The translations under genes and the position numbers were made by a program. From the NCBI GenBank assembly GCA_963717195.1, contig CAVQVR010000019.1, positions 62,001 to 126,000 on the forward strand: a stretch of 64,000 nt of DNA, written 5' to 3'. The notes under the pieces are model-generated. The model did no database searches. It was not told where the DNA came from and was given only the letters and a program-made list of their open reading frames with translations. This stretch comes from JACDAE01 sp963717195. GTDB taxonomy: Bacteria; Chloroflexota; Ktedonobacteria; Ktedonobacterales; Ktedonobacteraceae. This document shows, piece by piece, positions 17,497-27,081 of this stretch; the stretch's first letter is position 1; each line of letters starts with the position of its first letter.

Positions 17497-19233
17497 GCTA
17501 TGCCCTCCTCAATCTCCGCACTTGAAAGTTGTGAGGAGACAATTTCACGATAGACATCACTGGTCCTCATCAACTCCCGATGCGTCCCGATGCCTGCAAT
17601 GTGTCCCTCATCTAAGACAATAATCCGGTCTGCATCCATGACGGTCCCCACGCGCTGTGCGACGATGAGGACCGTCGCATCCCTGGTCTCATCTTTGAGC
17701 GCAGCTCTTAGCCTGGCATCGGTCTTAAAATCCAGTGCAGAAAAGCTATCATCAAACACATAAATTTCAGGTTTTCGCACCAGGGCACGGGCAATCGAAA
17801 GGCGCTGCTTCTGTCCACCCGATACGTTTGTGCCTCCCTGGGCAATCATAAAATCAAAGCCATCTGGCATGTTCTCAATAAAATCCATAGCCTGCGCGAT
17901 ATCTGCGGCATGCCTGATCTCTTCGTCTGTTGCGTCCTCTTTGCCATAGCGAATATTGTCCGCAATCGTTCCCGAAAAGAGGACGGCCTTTTGCGGCACA
18001 AACCCGATCTTCGCCCGTAAATGCTCCTGCGCCATTTCACGGATGTCCACGCCGTCAACCAGCACCAGACCACTATCTACATCATAAAAACGTGGAATGA
18101 GATTAACAAGAGACGATTTACCAGCGCCCGTGCCACCGATGATCGCGGTAACTTCGCCAGGAGCGGCATTGAAGGAGATGTGAGAGAGCGCAGGCTCTTC
18201 CGCACCAGCATAGCTGAAGGTCACATCCTGAAATTCAACGTATCCTCTTGTGATTTCTGTGTGATTCACCTGTTCTGGATCGTTGATTTCTGGCACGACC
18301 GCCAGCACTGCATTGATGCGTTTGGCCGATGCCTCAGCACGCGGAAGCATAATAAACATCATCGAAACCATGAGGAGTGCAAACAGAATCTGCATCGCGT
18401 ATTGCAAAAACGCGATCAGTGCCCCCACTTGCATATCCCCATTGTTGATGCGGATCGCTCCAAACCACAGAATGGCAATGCTGGAAAGGTTCAAAACGAG
18501 CATCATAATCGGCATTAACGCTGCCACCATTCAATTCACTCTGACGGTAACATCTGTCAGATCGCGGTTCGCCACGTCAAAGCGCTGCTCTTCATAGCGT
18601 TGCCGATCAAATGCACGCACCACGCGTACACCTGTCAGACCCTCATCCAGAATGAGGTTGAGCTTATCCAGTTTTACCTGCAAAATGCTAAAGAGCGGGA
18701 TGGCCCGGCTCATAATAAGAAGAATAGCACCTACAAGGACTGGAATGACCACCACAAAAATCCAGGCAAGCCCGGCATCCTGATTGATAGCCAGAATAAT
18801 CCCGGCCACCAACGTGATTGGGGCTGTGATCAGCATATTCAAGATCAGGATCATGACCTGCTGCACCTGTGTCGTATCATTGGTGGTACGGGTAATCAGC
18901 GAAGATGTACCCAGCAAGTCGAAACTCGTGCAACGAAAATTGTCCCACGCGCGTAAAAATCTTGGCACGGACAATTTTACCAAAGCCGGTTGCCACCTGG
19001 GAAGAAAAGAAAATGCCAACGACCGCAGCAAGCGTCCCCCCGATAGTGACCAGCAACATAACACCGCCGGTGCGCCAGATGTAGCCCGTATCACCTTTGA
19101 TAATTCCATTATCAACAATATCAGCCATCAAGTTAGGTAGATACAGATTGGACAGAGCCTGCACACAGGCAAGCACTATCACAACAACAAGTATCATACG
19201 ATACGGTTTTAAAAACCGCGCCAATTTTATCAT
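17493..19233 (-). pseudogene. ABC exporter half with a frameshift and a nonsense codon
   Basis: The first exporter gene of the operon. The frame starts MIKLARFLKPYRMIL and is correct to SLHEF near 18915. An extra T in TTTC shifts the frame; the protein continues one frame over as DLLGTSSLITRTTNDTTQ. At 18533-18531 a TGA stands where homologues have an Arg codon (CGA) between VRVN and MVAALMP. The rest, with Walker A GGTGAGKSSL, signature VSGGQKQRL and Walker B IYVFDDSFSA, is intact. Total length 1741 bases equals 580 codons plus one base, fitting one insertion. As read, the gene cannot make a full-length subunit. Confidence 0.88.
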
Positions 19234-19751
19234 AACTCTTCTTCTCCACCCCAGTGCGCAAAATCCACACTGGCCGCTTTCTCATTATAGTAACGTGATA
19301 CTTTGACTAAAAGCTCGGCAAGCTGCTCGCTCTGTCCCTCCCCCAGATACTCAATCAATCCACTGATTGAAGCTAAAAAATCGTCGCCAGCCTGGCGGGT
19401 GATTTTTTCGCCTTTCTCTGTGAGCTTAATGCCAACTGCTCTTCTATCCACCTGATCAAGGTTGCGCTCCACTAACCCGTTTGCTTCCAACCCCTTAATC
19501 AGTTGCGTCACCGTTGGAGGCGTCACATGCAGACGCCTGCTAATCTCCGACACCTTCATTTCATGTGTATTCTGCATGCAACCATCTTCCATCGCATGCG
19601 TATCAAGCCACAGACCTTTTCCGATACAAAAAAGAACACGGAGTTCGCTGGGCTTATACCCCGTCGTCGACATCTGATGCCAACCAGCTCTTTTGAATTG
19701 CATCAACGCACCCAAAAGCTTCTGCGCAGTCGCATTGTTCTGAATATCCAC
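19230..19751 (-). CDS. MarR-family transcriptional regulator
   Basis: A 173-residue MarR-type dimeric repressor. The winged helix covers KVSEISRRLHVTPPTVTQL and the wing RNLDQVDRRAVGIKLTEKG. It overlaps the exporter gene by ATGA and is first in the operon. The promoter just upstream overlaps an ATTAGG-TTG-CCTAAT dyad, so autorepression relieved by a drug-like ligand is likely. Confidence 0.9.
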   Translation of the reverse strand: MDIQNNATAQKLLGALMQFKRAGWHQMSTTGYKPSELRVLFCIGKGLWLDTHAMEDGCMQNTHEMKVSEISRRLHVTPPTVTQLIKGLEANGLVERNLDQVDRRAVGIKLTEKGEKITRQAGDDFLASISGLIEYLGEGQSEQLAELLVKVSRYYNEKAASVDFAHWGGEEEL

Positions 19752-19801
19752 TTCCTCACCTTTACTAGGAACCAGTCAACGAATACTTAGGTATATAATT
19801 T

Positions 19802-19816
19802 ATTAGGCAACCTAAT
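19802..19816. promoter_or_regulatory. Candidate MarR operator
   Basis: ATTAGG-3-CCTAAT perfect dyad overlapping the start-proximal edge of the -10 box of the marR-exporter promoter. Confidence 0.6.
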
Positions 19817-19843
19817 TATAATTCAAAATATGACTCATGTCAA
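19815..19843 (-). promoter_or_regulatory. Consensus promoter of the marR-exporter operon
   Basis: TTGACA at 19843-19838, 17-base spacer, TATAAT at 19820-19815 on the minus strand, about 65 bases before the MarR start. Confidence 0.8.
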
Positions 19844-19928
19844 GAGCAAGGCTTATCAATCGCCACTACTTTCAATATATCGGCAAGGAAATAGCGGATC
19901 CGCATTCTTTTTCTCTCATATTGCAATG

Positions 19929-19968
19929 CGATATATCGTCTCATAGATAGAGAATAAACGATATATCG
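19929..19968. promoter_or_regulatory. Paired CGATATATCG dyads
   Basis: Two identical 10-base palindromes, CGATATATCG at 19929-19938 and 19959-19968, have centres 30 bases apart (about three helical turns), suiting cooperative binding by an unidentified regulator. The rest of the 19844-20305 spacer shows no gene. Confidence 0.5.
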
Positions 19969-20305
19969 TATTCTTGTCAAGGCTAAAAGGGCTGAAATTA
20001 TTGTCTGCTAGCGAGGTAGAGGTTCGAATATGTCTATTGGGCAAAGGGCACACAGTATCTTTATGGATATTTCATAAATAGTTATATTGTATCGATATTC
20101 CCATTTTATCACCTATACACATCCATCTATAGATGGAGATAGAAATGCGTCTCCAGGACAATCCATTTCTCTTATTCTTCGATTATACTATTCACAAGTT
20201 CTTTAATTATGCATAATTGTCAAAGAACTGTATGCAATGGTCCGATTATCCACCGTTCATGTGAGATGATCTGGATAGGACCAATAAAAAAAAGGAGATT
20301 CACTC

Positions 20306-21364
20306 ATGTTTCAATCTATAACGCAACGCTTCTGGTTGCGGAGCCTTCTGATCTTGTTGGTCTTGCTCTCAGCAGCGGGTACAACTACGTTCATTGCCAT
20401 GCATCAGAAAGGTGCACAGGCAGCAGGTACACCCAACTCAAGTTTCTCCATTACCAATGGTGATACCTATACCTTTACAGACAACACGCCCGGATCTTTC
20501 GATGGTGCCACAGTAAACTTCGGAAACTGGACCGTTACAGATACTACAACGAACACTAATCTCGGCCAACTGAGTGGCACCACAAAAGCATCGGTTTCTC
20601 CTAACGGCAAGATTACGAACTTTCTCACCCTCACAGCTCCCATAATCGCACCTTCTGGCGTGAATGGTTCAGCAGGAACAACAGCATATCAACAATACCC
20701 AAATTTTGGCTCGGGTACTACCTTATTATCCTCGGAAGGCGCTTTTGGTGAAATATTAGTCCAGGGTTGCGCAGACCCTCTGGCTCCAACAGTATGCGGT
20801 CCCTACCTTTTTGCACCTAACGAAGATCCAAATGCATCAAATGACGCCGGTATGGTATTACTCCAGGCCAATGATCCCGCTTACCAGGCAGTGCAACAAG
20901 CCATAACATCAGAGGATAGCGGGATCTCAGCTCTAGAACAGATTGCATCTATTAAGCCTTCTCAGGTAATGGCAAGAACTCATGGCGGTGGCCCACTCGC
21001 GGTTTCTCAATCTCAGCGCCCGGCACTCGCTCCTTTAGCAACCTTCCTCATCGGAGTTACAGTAGCAGTGACAGGATTAGTCGTATCTAATGTCTGTACC
21101 ATTGCCAGTTGTTCAGATAAGGCGAAAGGTGCATTGGCCATCGTCGGTGGCATCATGACATTGGTAGGGGGATATATGACAGGAGCTTCTGGTTACCTTG
21201 GCGTTGCCAGCAGAGCGGCTTCGGCTGGACAAGTGGCGCAAGGCTTTGAAATGACTTCAGCTGCCGTCGCTGAAAATACAGCTATGACCACTGCTCAACT
21301 GACAAGTATTCAGCAGTCGCTGGCAAACTTGTCTGCAGCGGGTATGACAGCGGCAGGTGCGTAG
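20306..21364 (+). CDS. Secreted protein of unknown function
   Basis: A 352-residue protein with a clear signal peptide (RSLLILLVLLSAAGTTTFIA, probable cut after AQA near residue 38). The first half is a Thr/Asn-rich beta-type segment (SITNGDTYTFTDNTPGSF). The second half holds a hydrophobic Gly/Ala-rich stretch (TFLIGVTVAVTGLVV, then IVGGIMTLVGGYMTGASG) ahead of an Ala/Thr-rich helical tail. Four cysteines are visible, two flanking the hydrophobic block. No family is recognised; the amphipathic Gly/Ala tail could insert in membranes, which is a guess. AAAGGAG precedes the ATG, and a strong terminator follows. Confidence 0.65.
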   Translation: MFQSITQRFWLRSLLILLVLLSAAGTTTFIAMHQKGAQAAGTPNSSFSITNGDTYTFTDNTPGSFDGATVNFGNWTVTDTTTNTNLGQLSGTTKASVSPNGKITNFLTLTAPIIAPSGVNGSAGTTAYQQYPNFGSGTTLLSSEGAFGEILVQGCADPLAPTVCGPYLFAPNEDPNASNDAGMVLLQANDPAYQAVQQAITSEDSGISALEQIASIKPSQVMARTHGGGPLAVSQSQRPALAPLATFLIGVTVAVTGLVVSNVCTIASCSDKAKGALAIVGGIMTLVGGYMTGASGYLGVASRAASAGQVAQGFEMTSAAVAENTAMTTAQLTSIQQSLANLSAAGMTAAGA

Positions 21365-21395
21365 CTAAAAACGTTGTTTGCCTACACCATAGATC

Positions 21396-21445
21396 AAGAA
21401 GAAGATGAGGCACCCCGAAATTTCAGGGTGCCTCATCTTCTTCTT
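21396..21445. terminator. Strong intrinsic terminator
   Basis: Twenty-base perfect arms (AAGAAGAAGATGAGGCACCC and its complement) around a 10-base loop, with a T-rich right arm, 30 bases after the secreted protein gene. Confidence 0.85.
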
Positions 21446-21450
21446 TGATT

Positions 21451-21493
21451 GCAGATATCATGCTGTGCGTATCCCACACAGCATGATATCTGC
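21451..21493. repeat. Second hairpin after the terminator
   Basis: Seventeen-base perfect arms beginning GCAGATATCATGCTGTG with a 9-base loop, directly after the terminator. Possibly a terminator for minus-strand transcription or a small repeat unit. Confidence 0.55.
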
Positions 21494-21758
21494 AAATCTC
21501 TTGATTTCTCTCGTCATTCCTCCCATTTTTGGAAAATGCTGGTGATGATAGTATAATGTGCTGTAGCAAGATCTTAAAGAAGCAATTCCTTTAAAGATCA
21601 GACATTGGCCTGCCGAGAGAAACGCGATAATGGCACAACGAGAATACCCAAATATCATAACATCTAGAGGTCGAAAGCCTTGCTATCCACTTCTCCGTCA
21701 TTGATGCTTATGAGAGAACGAGCCTGCTACGAAAAGCGACTGAAGAGCAGCAATAGGT

Positions 21759-21829
21759 CTGAGATGCAGGAACTCGAACCCCGATCGACTGATCCAAAGT
21801 CAGTTGTCCTACCATTGGACGACACCTCA
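21759..21829 (-). tRNA. tRNA-Gln (anticodon TTG)
   Basis: On the minus strand the 7-base acceptor stem TGAGGTG pairs with CATCTCA (one G-T). The D-arm has CCAATGGTAGGAC, the anticodon stem ACTGA/TCAGT encloses CTTTGGA (anticodon TTG), and the T-arm has GGGGTTCGAGTCC. Discriminator G; CCA is not encoded. Not near another tRNA. Confidence 0.93.
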
Positions 21830-22083
21830 TTACTTGTTCTATAATTACGTAATAACCACCATATTGCTAATTGTCAATATGTTTTTTATGACCTGGAGTT
21901 CTTTACAGTTCATAAACCTATACATAAAGCCGCTGAAAATATGACAGGCATTATACGTCTGTATCTCTAACAAACCAAACAAGTTACGGATATGACAAAA
22001 CAATTCCATCCAGCCAGGATCTTCATAACGCGCACCTCTATGAATTACGACAGGCACTTATCACAATAACAATTCTGAGTACA

Positions 22084-22326
22084 CCCACTATAACTCCTAA
22101 ACCAGTTGGCGGTGGTGGAACCGACTTTCGCCCTTTCTTTGCGCAGATTCTAACGGAGCATGCCGATCATTCCAGTGGCATATGTGTCTATCTCACCGAT
22201 GGCTTCGGCACCTTCCCATCCGAACCACCATCCCTACCAGTGCCCTGGGTTCTCTCTCCCGGAGGACGTGACATAAACACAATCCCTTTCGGAGAAGCTG
22301 TTCGACTGCTTCCTGAAGCAAGCTAA
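22084..22326 (+). pseudogene. C-terminal remnant of a VWA-like (DUF2201) metallopeptidase-type protein
   Basis: Open frame reading KPVGGGGTDFRPFF, then SSGICVYLTDGFGTFPSEPP and PFGEAVRLLPEAS before TAA. This is the usual end of the VWA-like domain found beside MoxR-type ATPases. There is no start codon and the upstream two-thirds of the gene is missing, so it is a remnant between tRNA-Gln and the next gene. The stop overlaps the convergent gene's stop. Confidence 0.65.
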
Positions 22327-22874
22327 GCTTGCTCCACCACTACCATCTTTGCCCTCTTCCTACCCCGCTGCAGCAACAAAAAAAGCAACAACCCATACAA
22401 TGGAATAAAACCGATCAACCAACCCAACCATTGCGGAATGGCAGGCGGGGCAGTCGCCACAATAGGCACGATCGCAACACCCTGCCCGGCAGGCCCATGC
22501 ACAATCACCTGCAACTGCCAGGAACCTCGCACTGTAATCTCTGCCGCCCCCTGCACACCATCTGCAATCGAAGTAAGACCTGCACGGATAGGCGTGGCAT
22601 CTACTCCAGGGGCTGGAATAGATGCCACAGCAAAGCTCAATCCACCAGCCTTTATTTGTGGGGTTATAATGCTAAATGGTAAAGCAAATCCTGCATTGGC
22701 TGGATCCTTATACAGATTCACCGTCAGCGGATAAGGGCCAGCATTCACATGCACCACCCGTGCCGGAGTACTACCCGGTTGCGTCGCCGCGATTGAAAGG
22801 CCGATCTCTATCACCAGAACGAGGAGAGCAATTACTCCAATAGCAAGCAGTACACGCTGCAAAATTTTGTTCAT
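22323..22874 (-). CDS. Membrane protein with extracytoplasmic domain, unknown function
   Basis: 183 residues: N-terminal membrane segment (VLLAIGVIALLVLVIEIGLS), an extracytoplasmic beta-domain (YPLTVNLYKDPANAGFALPF, then ITVRGSWQLQVIVHG) and a C-terminal membrane segment (WLGWLIGFIPLYGLLLFLLL) followed by a basic tail. The middle looks like the FixH/YtkA/CopC-type beta-sandwiches found with copper or cytochrome oxidase genes; this is only a resemblance. The start at 22874 overlaps the upstream stop as TAATG. Confidence 0.6.
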   Translation of the reverse strand: MNKILQRVLLAIGVIALLVLVIEIGLSIAATQPGSTPARVVHVNAGPYPLTVNLYKDPANAGFALPFSIITPQIKAGGLSFAVASIPAPGVDATPIRAGLTSIADGVQGAAEITVRGSWQLQVIVHGPAGQGVAIVPIVATAPPAIPQWLGWLIGFIPLYGLLLFLLLQRGRKRAKMVVVEQA

Positions 22875-24075
22875 TATCGAGCCTCTTCCACCTGCTGCAC
22901 CACTGGATTGTCCACCTGTTGTAGCGCTGTCCCGGTCCGTTGCCCAAACCACGCCCCCAACAACGAGCCACCCCATCCCAGGAGCAAAGAGACAATGAAA
23001 CCCGCAGCTCCCAGGCGATAAAAGAGCTTTATAAAAATTGTTGAATTGGCCAGCGTGAGTGGAATAAAACCAACCATTGCTAGCGTCGCTTCAGTCAGCA
23101 TCAATTTCTTGAACGACCAGTTGCGCTTTCGGGCAACGCGCGTGACTAGATCGACGATCAGCGCCGCCAGGATAGGCAGAAGCGGCCAATCAAAAGAAAG
23201 GATCGCCACACCTGGATTGCTCTGTCTCAAACTTAGACCTTCAGATACCATCAAGGCAGCGGTAGCAGGCGGGACATAGAGATCAACAATTAGCGCAAAG
23301 AGGTAGTAGATCATCACAACTGTGGTTGCCGACCAGCGCCAGGGGAGAGCGCTCTTTACAGCAACAAATGTCCAGGAGCCCAGAAGCGCTGGTAGGAACA
23401 TGAATACACTGATGGTAATAAAACCCAGATGGATAAAGTGGATTGTACTGGGTGCTTCTATAAGAAAGAAGCTGAGGGCGCACATGACAACTGCAAACGC
23501 CAGGGCTACTCCCGTATAGCCCACGTGCACGATACGCTGGACGCCTGCACCAATGGCAAGATTAGTAGCCGACATCAGCATATAAGCAGCACCAAGCGCA
23601 ACGATTCCCATACCCATAATGATCATTACATGGAAAGGTGCCCAGATAGAAACATCAATACCATAGAGTGAGTGCCAGTAAGCATCCAGAGGAAAAGCAA
23701 TGGCCGAATTGAGGGCCGCAAATCCAACAACGTAAGCTCCCAGAGAGCCATGAAAGGCATCGGCAAAACCAGTACTGTTACGAGCAACAAGCGGATTACG
23801 ACGCGCCCACAACGTTTCGATGAGGATAGCAGCTAACCCGGCAAAACCACTTAATCCAACCCCACCTAGCATTATAAGATGGGGGGAATCAATGTACGAT
23901 CACGTCCTATTAGAATATGCCACTGGACATCCCAACTGGTTCCAAGTATAAAAATTATCGACCCTAGCAAGGCCACAAATCCAAGTGTCATCCGTAGCAT
24001 CCAGACTGAACGTAGTGATTGCATCTGAATGGATGAACCACTTAACGCGTCACTTCTTCCCAATGCTTTCGCCAT
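22874..24075 (-). pseudogene. Polytopic membrane protein, frameshifted at a C homopolymer
   Basis: The gene starts at an ATG (24075) with a strong GAGGAG site and encodes one membrane segment ending WDVQWHILIGRDRTLIPP. The run of six C residues (GGGGGG on the plus strand, 23881-23886) then shifts the frame to an early stop. In the next frame the protein continues HLIMLGGVGLSGFAG with about eight more membrane segments to 22874. Restoring one C gives exactly 401 codons. The family is a large hydrophobic protein of unknown role, translationally coupled to the FixH/CopC-like gene below; copper or cytochrome-related function is possible. Confidence 0.75.
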
Positions 24076-24331
24076 ACTTTTCTCCTCTTGACCTAAAATA
24101 TACAATTCTGAAATAGAGCGCTTAAGATAATGGGTTCAAAACAATATATATACGTTTTATAAGCCAATTATGTTGGCTTTATAAGCCTCATCCTTATCAA
24201 CCATTTGGAGTAGCCTTGATCGGCGTTCTGGTCTATCACAAAAAAAACAATCCCCTGGCAGGTAGCTGACCTGATACTGGAGATTGCCACCATTGTCTGT
24301 CTTTCTGTTTAGGCATACGATTAATGAAACA

Positions 24332-25846
24332 CTAGGACTTCTCTTTGCCATGCTTTCCAAACATGAAGCTTACCATCCCAATTATAGGCCACTTTACACT
24401 CAACGTCCAATTGGAGTTTTGCTTCTGGCTACGTCGCGCCCGCTTATTTTTCACGATGCGGATCACCAGGGCTATAGCTAGAGCTAACAGTGTGACATCA
24501 TAGACCTGCACAAAATAGAAATTCAGGTTCCCGAAGTATGAGGTGATGGTAAAACAAGCAAAATACCAGGCAGCAATGGCAGCCAGACTGCCTTCATTGA
24601 AATTCTTTTGTCGCGTCCATAGGGGACCGATCAGCAGGGCTACCCACGGCAAAAACGCAGTAGTATACCAGGGAAAGAGATTTGAGGAGACAGCAAAGAT
24701 TGTGCCTATCACCAGCAATATTCCAGCCTCCGTACTGATACGCTTTTGCCAACGCCAGCATAAAATTGCAATTGACATACCACCTACCAGAGCCACATCA
24801 AAGGCGTAGATAATTAGCTGGATCACGTTTCTATTGAGTGAAAATAGCTTGCATATCCATATAATTATCAACTGAGTAAAGCCATATTGTTGGCTTGCAT
24901 ACGTGGAAAAAAAGCCAAATATCTGCCCATGCCCCAGTATCCAATAGGGTATGTAGCCAATTATGATGGTAGCGAAACAGGTAATCAGTAGCGCCCAATC
25001 GCGGCGTCGCACCACGACCAGCAGGAAGAGGATAGGATATATTTTTGTAAGCACCGCCATGGCAATCAAAAAACCTGTGACGACGCGGCTCCCACGCCAG
25101 GAAGCGCCTGCACACAGAATTGCCAATACCATAAATGCAACGGTCAAGGCATCCACATGTCCCTGAATGGCGAATTCGATGATTGGCAGTGGACACCAGG
25201 CATAAATGATGCAGCGGCTCATATCCAGACCCTTGCGCCGAAGAAGCAAGGCCAGCGCACCACAGGTCACCAGGTCAAACCCAACAAAGATACCTTTCAG
25301 GACAAAAAGATTGCTGGGAGCAATTAAATAACTCAACAGGTAGATAGCTTGAGCACCTGGAGGATAGATGGTGGGCACGTTGCGAAAGCGACTGTTATCA
25401 TAGACAAAATCATGTAAGGATTTAAAGAGCGGGTCGGCTGGTGCATATACATAAGGACTATAGCCATGCAATGTAACACGTGCATCCCACAAATAGCGCC
25501 AGGAATCATGCGAAAGGTCTGGTGGCACGGGTAATAATAGGACACGTAATACCAGCGCTCCAACCAGAAGCAATCCCAGTTCGACCCACCTGAGCCTTCC
25601 CGTTTGGGGTTTCATGATCAGAACAAGTATACAAGCCGCCAGATAGGGAAGAAAACTGATCAGCCAGGCGGTAACAAATGGAACTTTCCGGATATCAGAC
25701 GGAGGAGCCGTCAAAAGCAAATACACATTAAATGCTATCGATATGGATAGGAGAACGCAGAGCAGAATAAGACGCCGCCAGGGATGACCAGATGAAACAG
25801 GTAATGCTCGCTTCTCATCGGTATACAATGATGGTGTAAAAGACAT
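24332..25846 (-). CDS. Membrane glycosyltransferase, GT-C type (GT87/DUF2029-like)
   Basis: A 504-residue protein with about 10-11 membrane segments. The first outer loop carries DLSHDSWRYLWDARVTLHG and GYSPYVYAP, typical of GT-C enzymes using polyprenyl-phosphate sugars. A C-terminal basic tail follows. It probably adds mannose-like sugars to lipid-linked or cell-envelope glycans outside the membrane; donor and acceptor are unknown. It is a single gene. Confidence 0.7.
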   Translation of the reverse strand: MSFTPSLYTDEKRALPVSSGHPWRRLILLCVLLSISIAFNVYLLLTAPPSDIRKVPFVTAWLISFLPYLAACILVLIMKPQTGRLRWVELGLLLVGALVLRVLLLPVPPDLSHDSWRYLWDARVTLHGYSPYVYAPADPLFKSLHDFVYDNSRFRNVPTIYPPGAQAIYLLSYLIAPSNLFVLKGIFVGFDLVTCGALALLLRRKGLDMSRCIIYAWCPLPIIEFAIQGHVDALTVAFMVLAILCAGASWRGSRVVTGFLIAMAVLTKIYPILFLLVVVRRRDWALLITCFATIIIGYIPYWILGHGQIFGFFSTYASQQYGFTQLIIIWICKLFSLNRNVIQLIIYAFDVALVGGMSIAILCWRWQKRISTEAGILLVIGTIFAVSSNLFPWYTTAFLPWVALLIGPLWTRQKNFNEGSLAAIAAWYFACFTITSYFGNLNFYFVQVYDVTLLALAIALVIRIVKNKRARRSQKQNSNWTLSVKWPIIGMVSFMFGKHGKEKS

Positions 25847-26242
25847 GGTAGTGATACTTTCTTAGTTTTAGAACAAAGCCTGGCTCATTATGATGTTTTT
25901 ACACGCAAAAAGCAAGAGTTTTTTACATATCTTGAGCAAAGAAACCAGGCCAGGAGAGTCCCTGTTTTCTTTCACAATTTACAATTCATATTTTGCACAG
26001 TAATGCATTCAATGCATTTGTAGGTTTATCTCCATTTTAACTGAACAATAATATGCTTAACTCTGAAATGAAAACCAGGAATAGACTGAACTATTTAAAA
26101 ACTAGATCTTGATAAATCTGGCATCATATGCTATCATCAAATAGTGATGTTACTGTTGAACATTATTGATGAGAATTGAACACGCATGACTCCATGCAAA
26201 AGTTCCCTTATAAGGGAGTACGTGTACGTTCTTCTCTTGCAT
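25847..26242. other. AT-rich spacer
   Basis: No gene, RNA or strong dyad is recognised between the GT-C gene and the first diverged repeat copy. Confidence 0.4.
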
Positions 26243-26250
26243 GAGCCAGG

Positions 26251-26362
26251 TTTTATTTGTGAGACCAGACCTTCGAGATGCTTTTCTTAAAGGCGGCATG
26301 TGCCAGGCGGTTGTCTGGCCTGTTTTGGACAATCTGCATCGAATGTAATTCTGGGGGATTGC
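26251..26362. repeat. Diverged direct repeat, copy 1
   Basis: Begins TTTTATTTGTGAG, contains GCCAGGCGG and TCTGGCCTGTTT, and ends GGCGGATTGC-like. It is about 112 bases and matches 26701-26810 in the same order with many substitutions. Neither copy codes for anything evident. Confidence 0.6.
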
Positions 26363-26554
26363 TCCATCATACCTACTTTTGTCGGTCTAATATTCCCCCA
26401 TTCGTAGGTATCCTTTCGTCTTGTAAGGCGAGTATACTATATCGAGGACAATAAATACAATATACTATTTTCACACCATAATCTCCCTCGCAACCTGTTG
26501 TATGTTTGTAATGAAGCACACGACCTGTGCTTTAACGGTGTTGGAGGTGTCACC

Positions 26555-26697
26555 TTGCTTCCTGGTTCTTTCGATTATGTAGTGGCAAACACCATCCCGC
26601 AAGCGATTGCCCTGTTCGAACCGTATGGCAACGACGCTAAAATCTTGACTGGTGGTCAGAATCTTATCCCTCTTTTGCGCTTTTGTCTGGCCGGAGC
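26555..26697 (+). pseudogene. coxM-type N-terminal fragment
   Basis: The frame LLPGSFDYVVANTIPQAI, then YGNDAKILTGGQNLIPLLRF and LAGA is the start of the FAD-binding medium subunit of molybdenum carbon-monoxide dehydrogenase / xanthine dehydrogenase (FAD motif around AKILTGGQNLIPL). It breaks off after LAGA exactly where the second diverged repeat begins. Only about 47 of some 280 residues remain. Confidence 0.72.
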
Positions 26698-26700
26698 ACG

Positions 26701-26810
26701 TTTTATTTGTGAGGTCAGGAATTCGATATTCTTATTATAAACGATATGCGCCAGGCGGGTTTCTGGCCTGTTTCGGACCATCTACCTTGAATATGATCCT
26801 GGCGGATTGC
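26701..26810. repeat. Diverged direct repeat, copy 2
   Basis: Shares TTTTATTTGTGAG, GCCAGGCGG, TCTGGCCTGTTT and GGCGGATTGC with 26251-26362. It directly follows the truncated coxM fragment. Confidence 0.6.
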
Positions 26811-27002
26811 AGGGTATGGTATATACTTAAGAAGTGTTACTCATCCCGGTCATTGATAGAACGGGCAAGAGATCACCATTCTAGCAACAATCGCGTCATA
26901 CCCGGCAACAATATCGACTAAATGCTCTTCCGAGGCGGCTGTTTGCCTCATCGCGATCTACAACCGATATCAGTTTAGTGTCTCCTTTTTCTGACTGCAG
27001 CT

Positions 27003-27022
27003 ATTGCATGAATAGTTGCAAT
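27003..27022. promoter_or_regulatory. Dyad upstream of the hydrogenase operon
   Basis: ATTGCA-8-TGCAAT inverted repeat 60 bases before the small-subunit start; a possible regulator site. I see no convincing -35/-10 pair for the operon. Confidence 0.35.
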
Positions 27023-27081
27023 TACTCTTGAATGCGGATTACTGATAAGCCAAGGGCAGAATTTGCCCGAGGAGGTACAGT

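Noticed and set aside
21845..22057. 70-residue minus-strand frame next to tRNA-Gln
   Set aside because: No ribosome site, no family pattern, odd composition.
26860..26960. Minus-strand stretch reading EHLVDIVAGYDAIVARMVIS
   Set aside because: Weakly resembles the start of a 2-hydroxyacid dehydrogenase, but too short and stopped at once to support a call.
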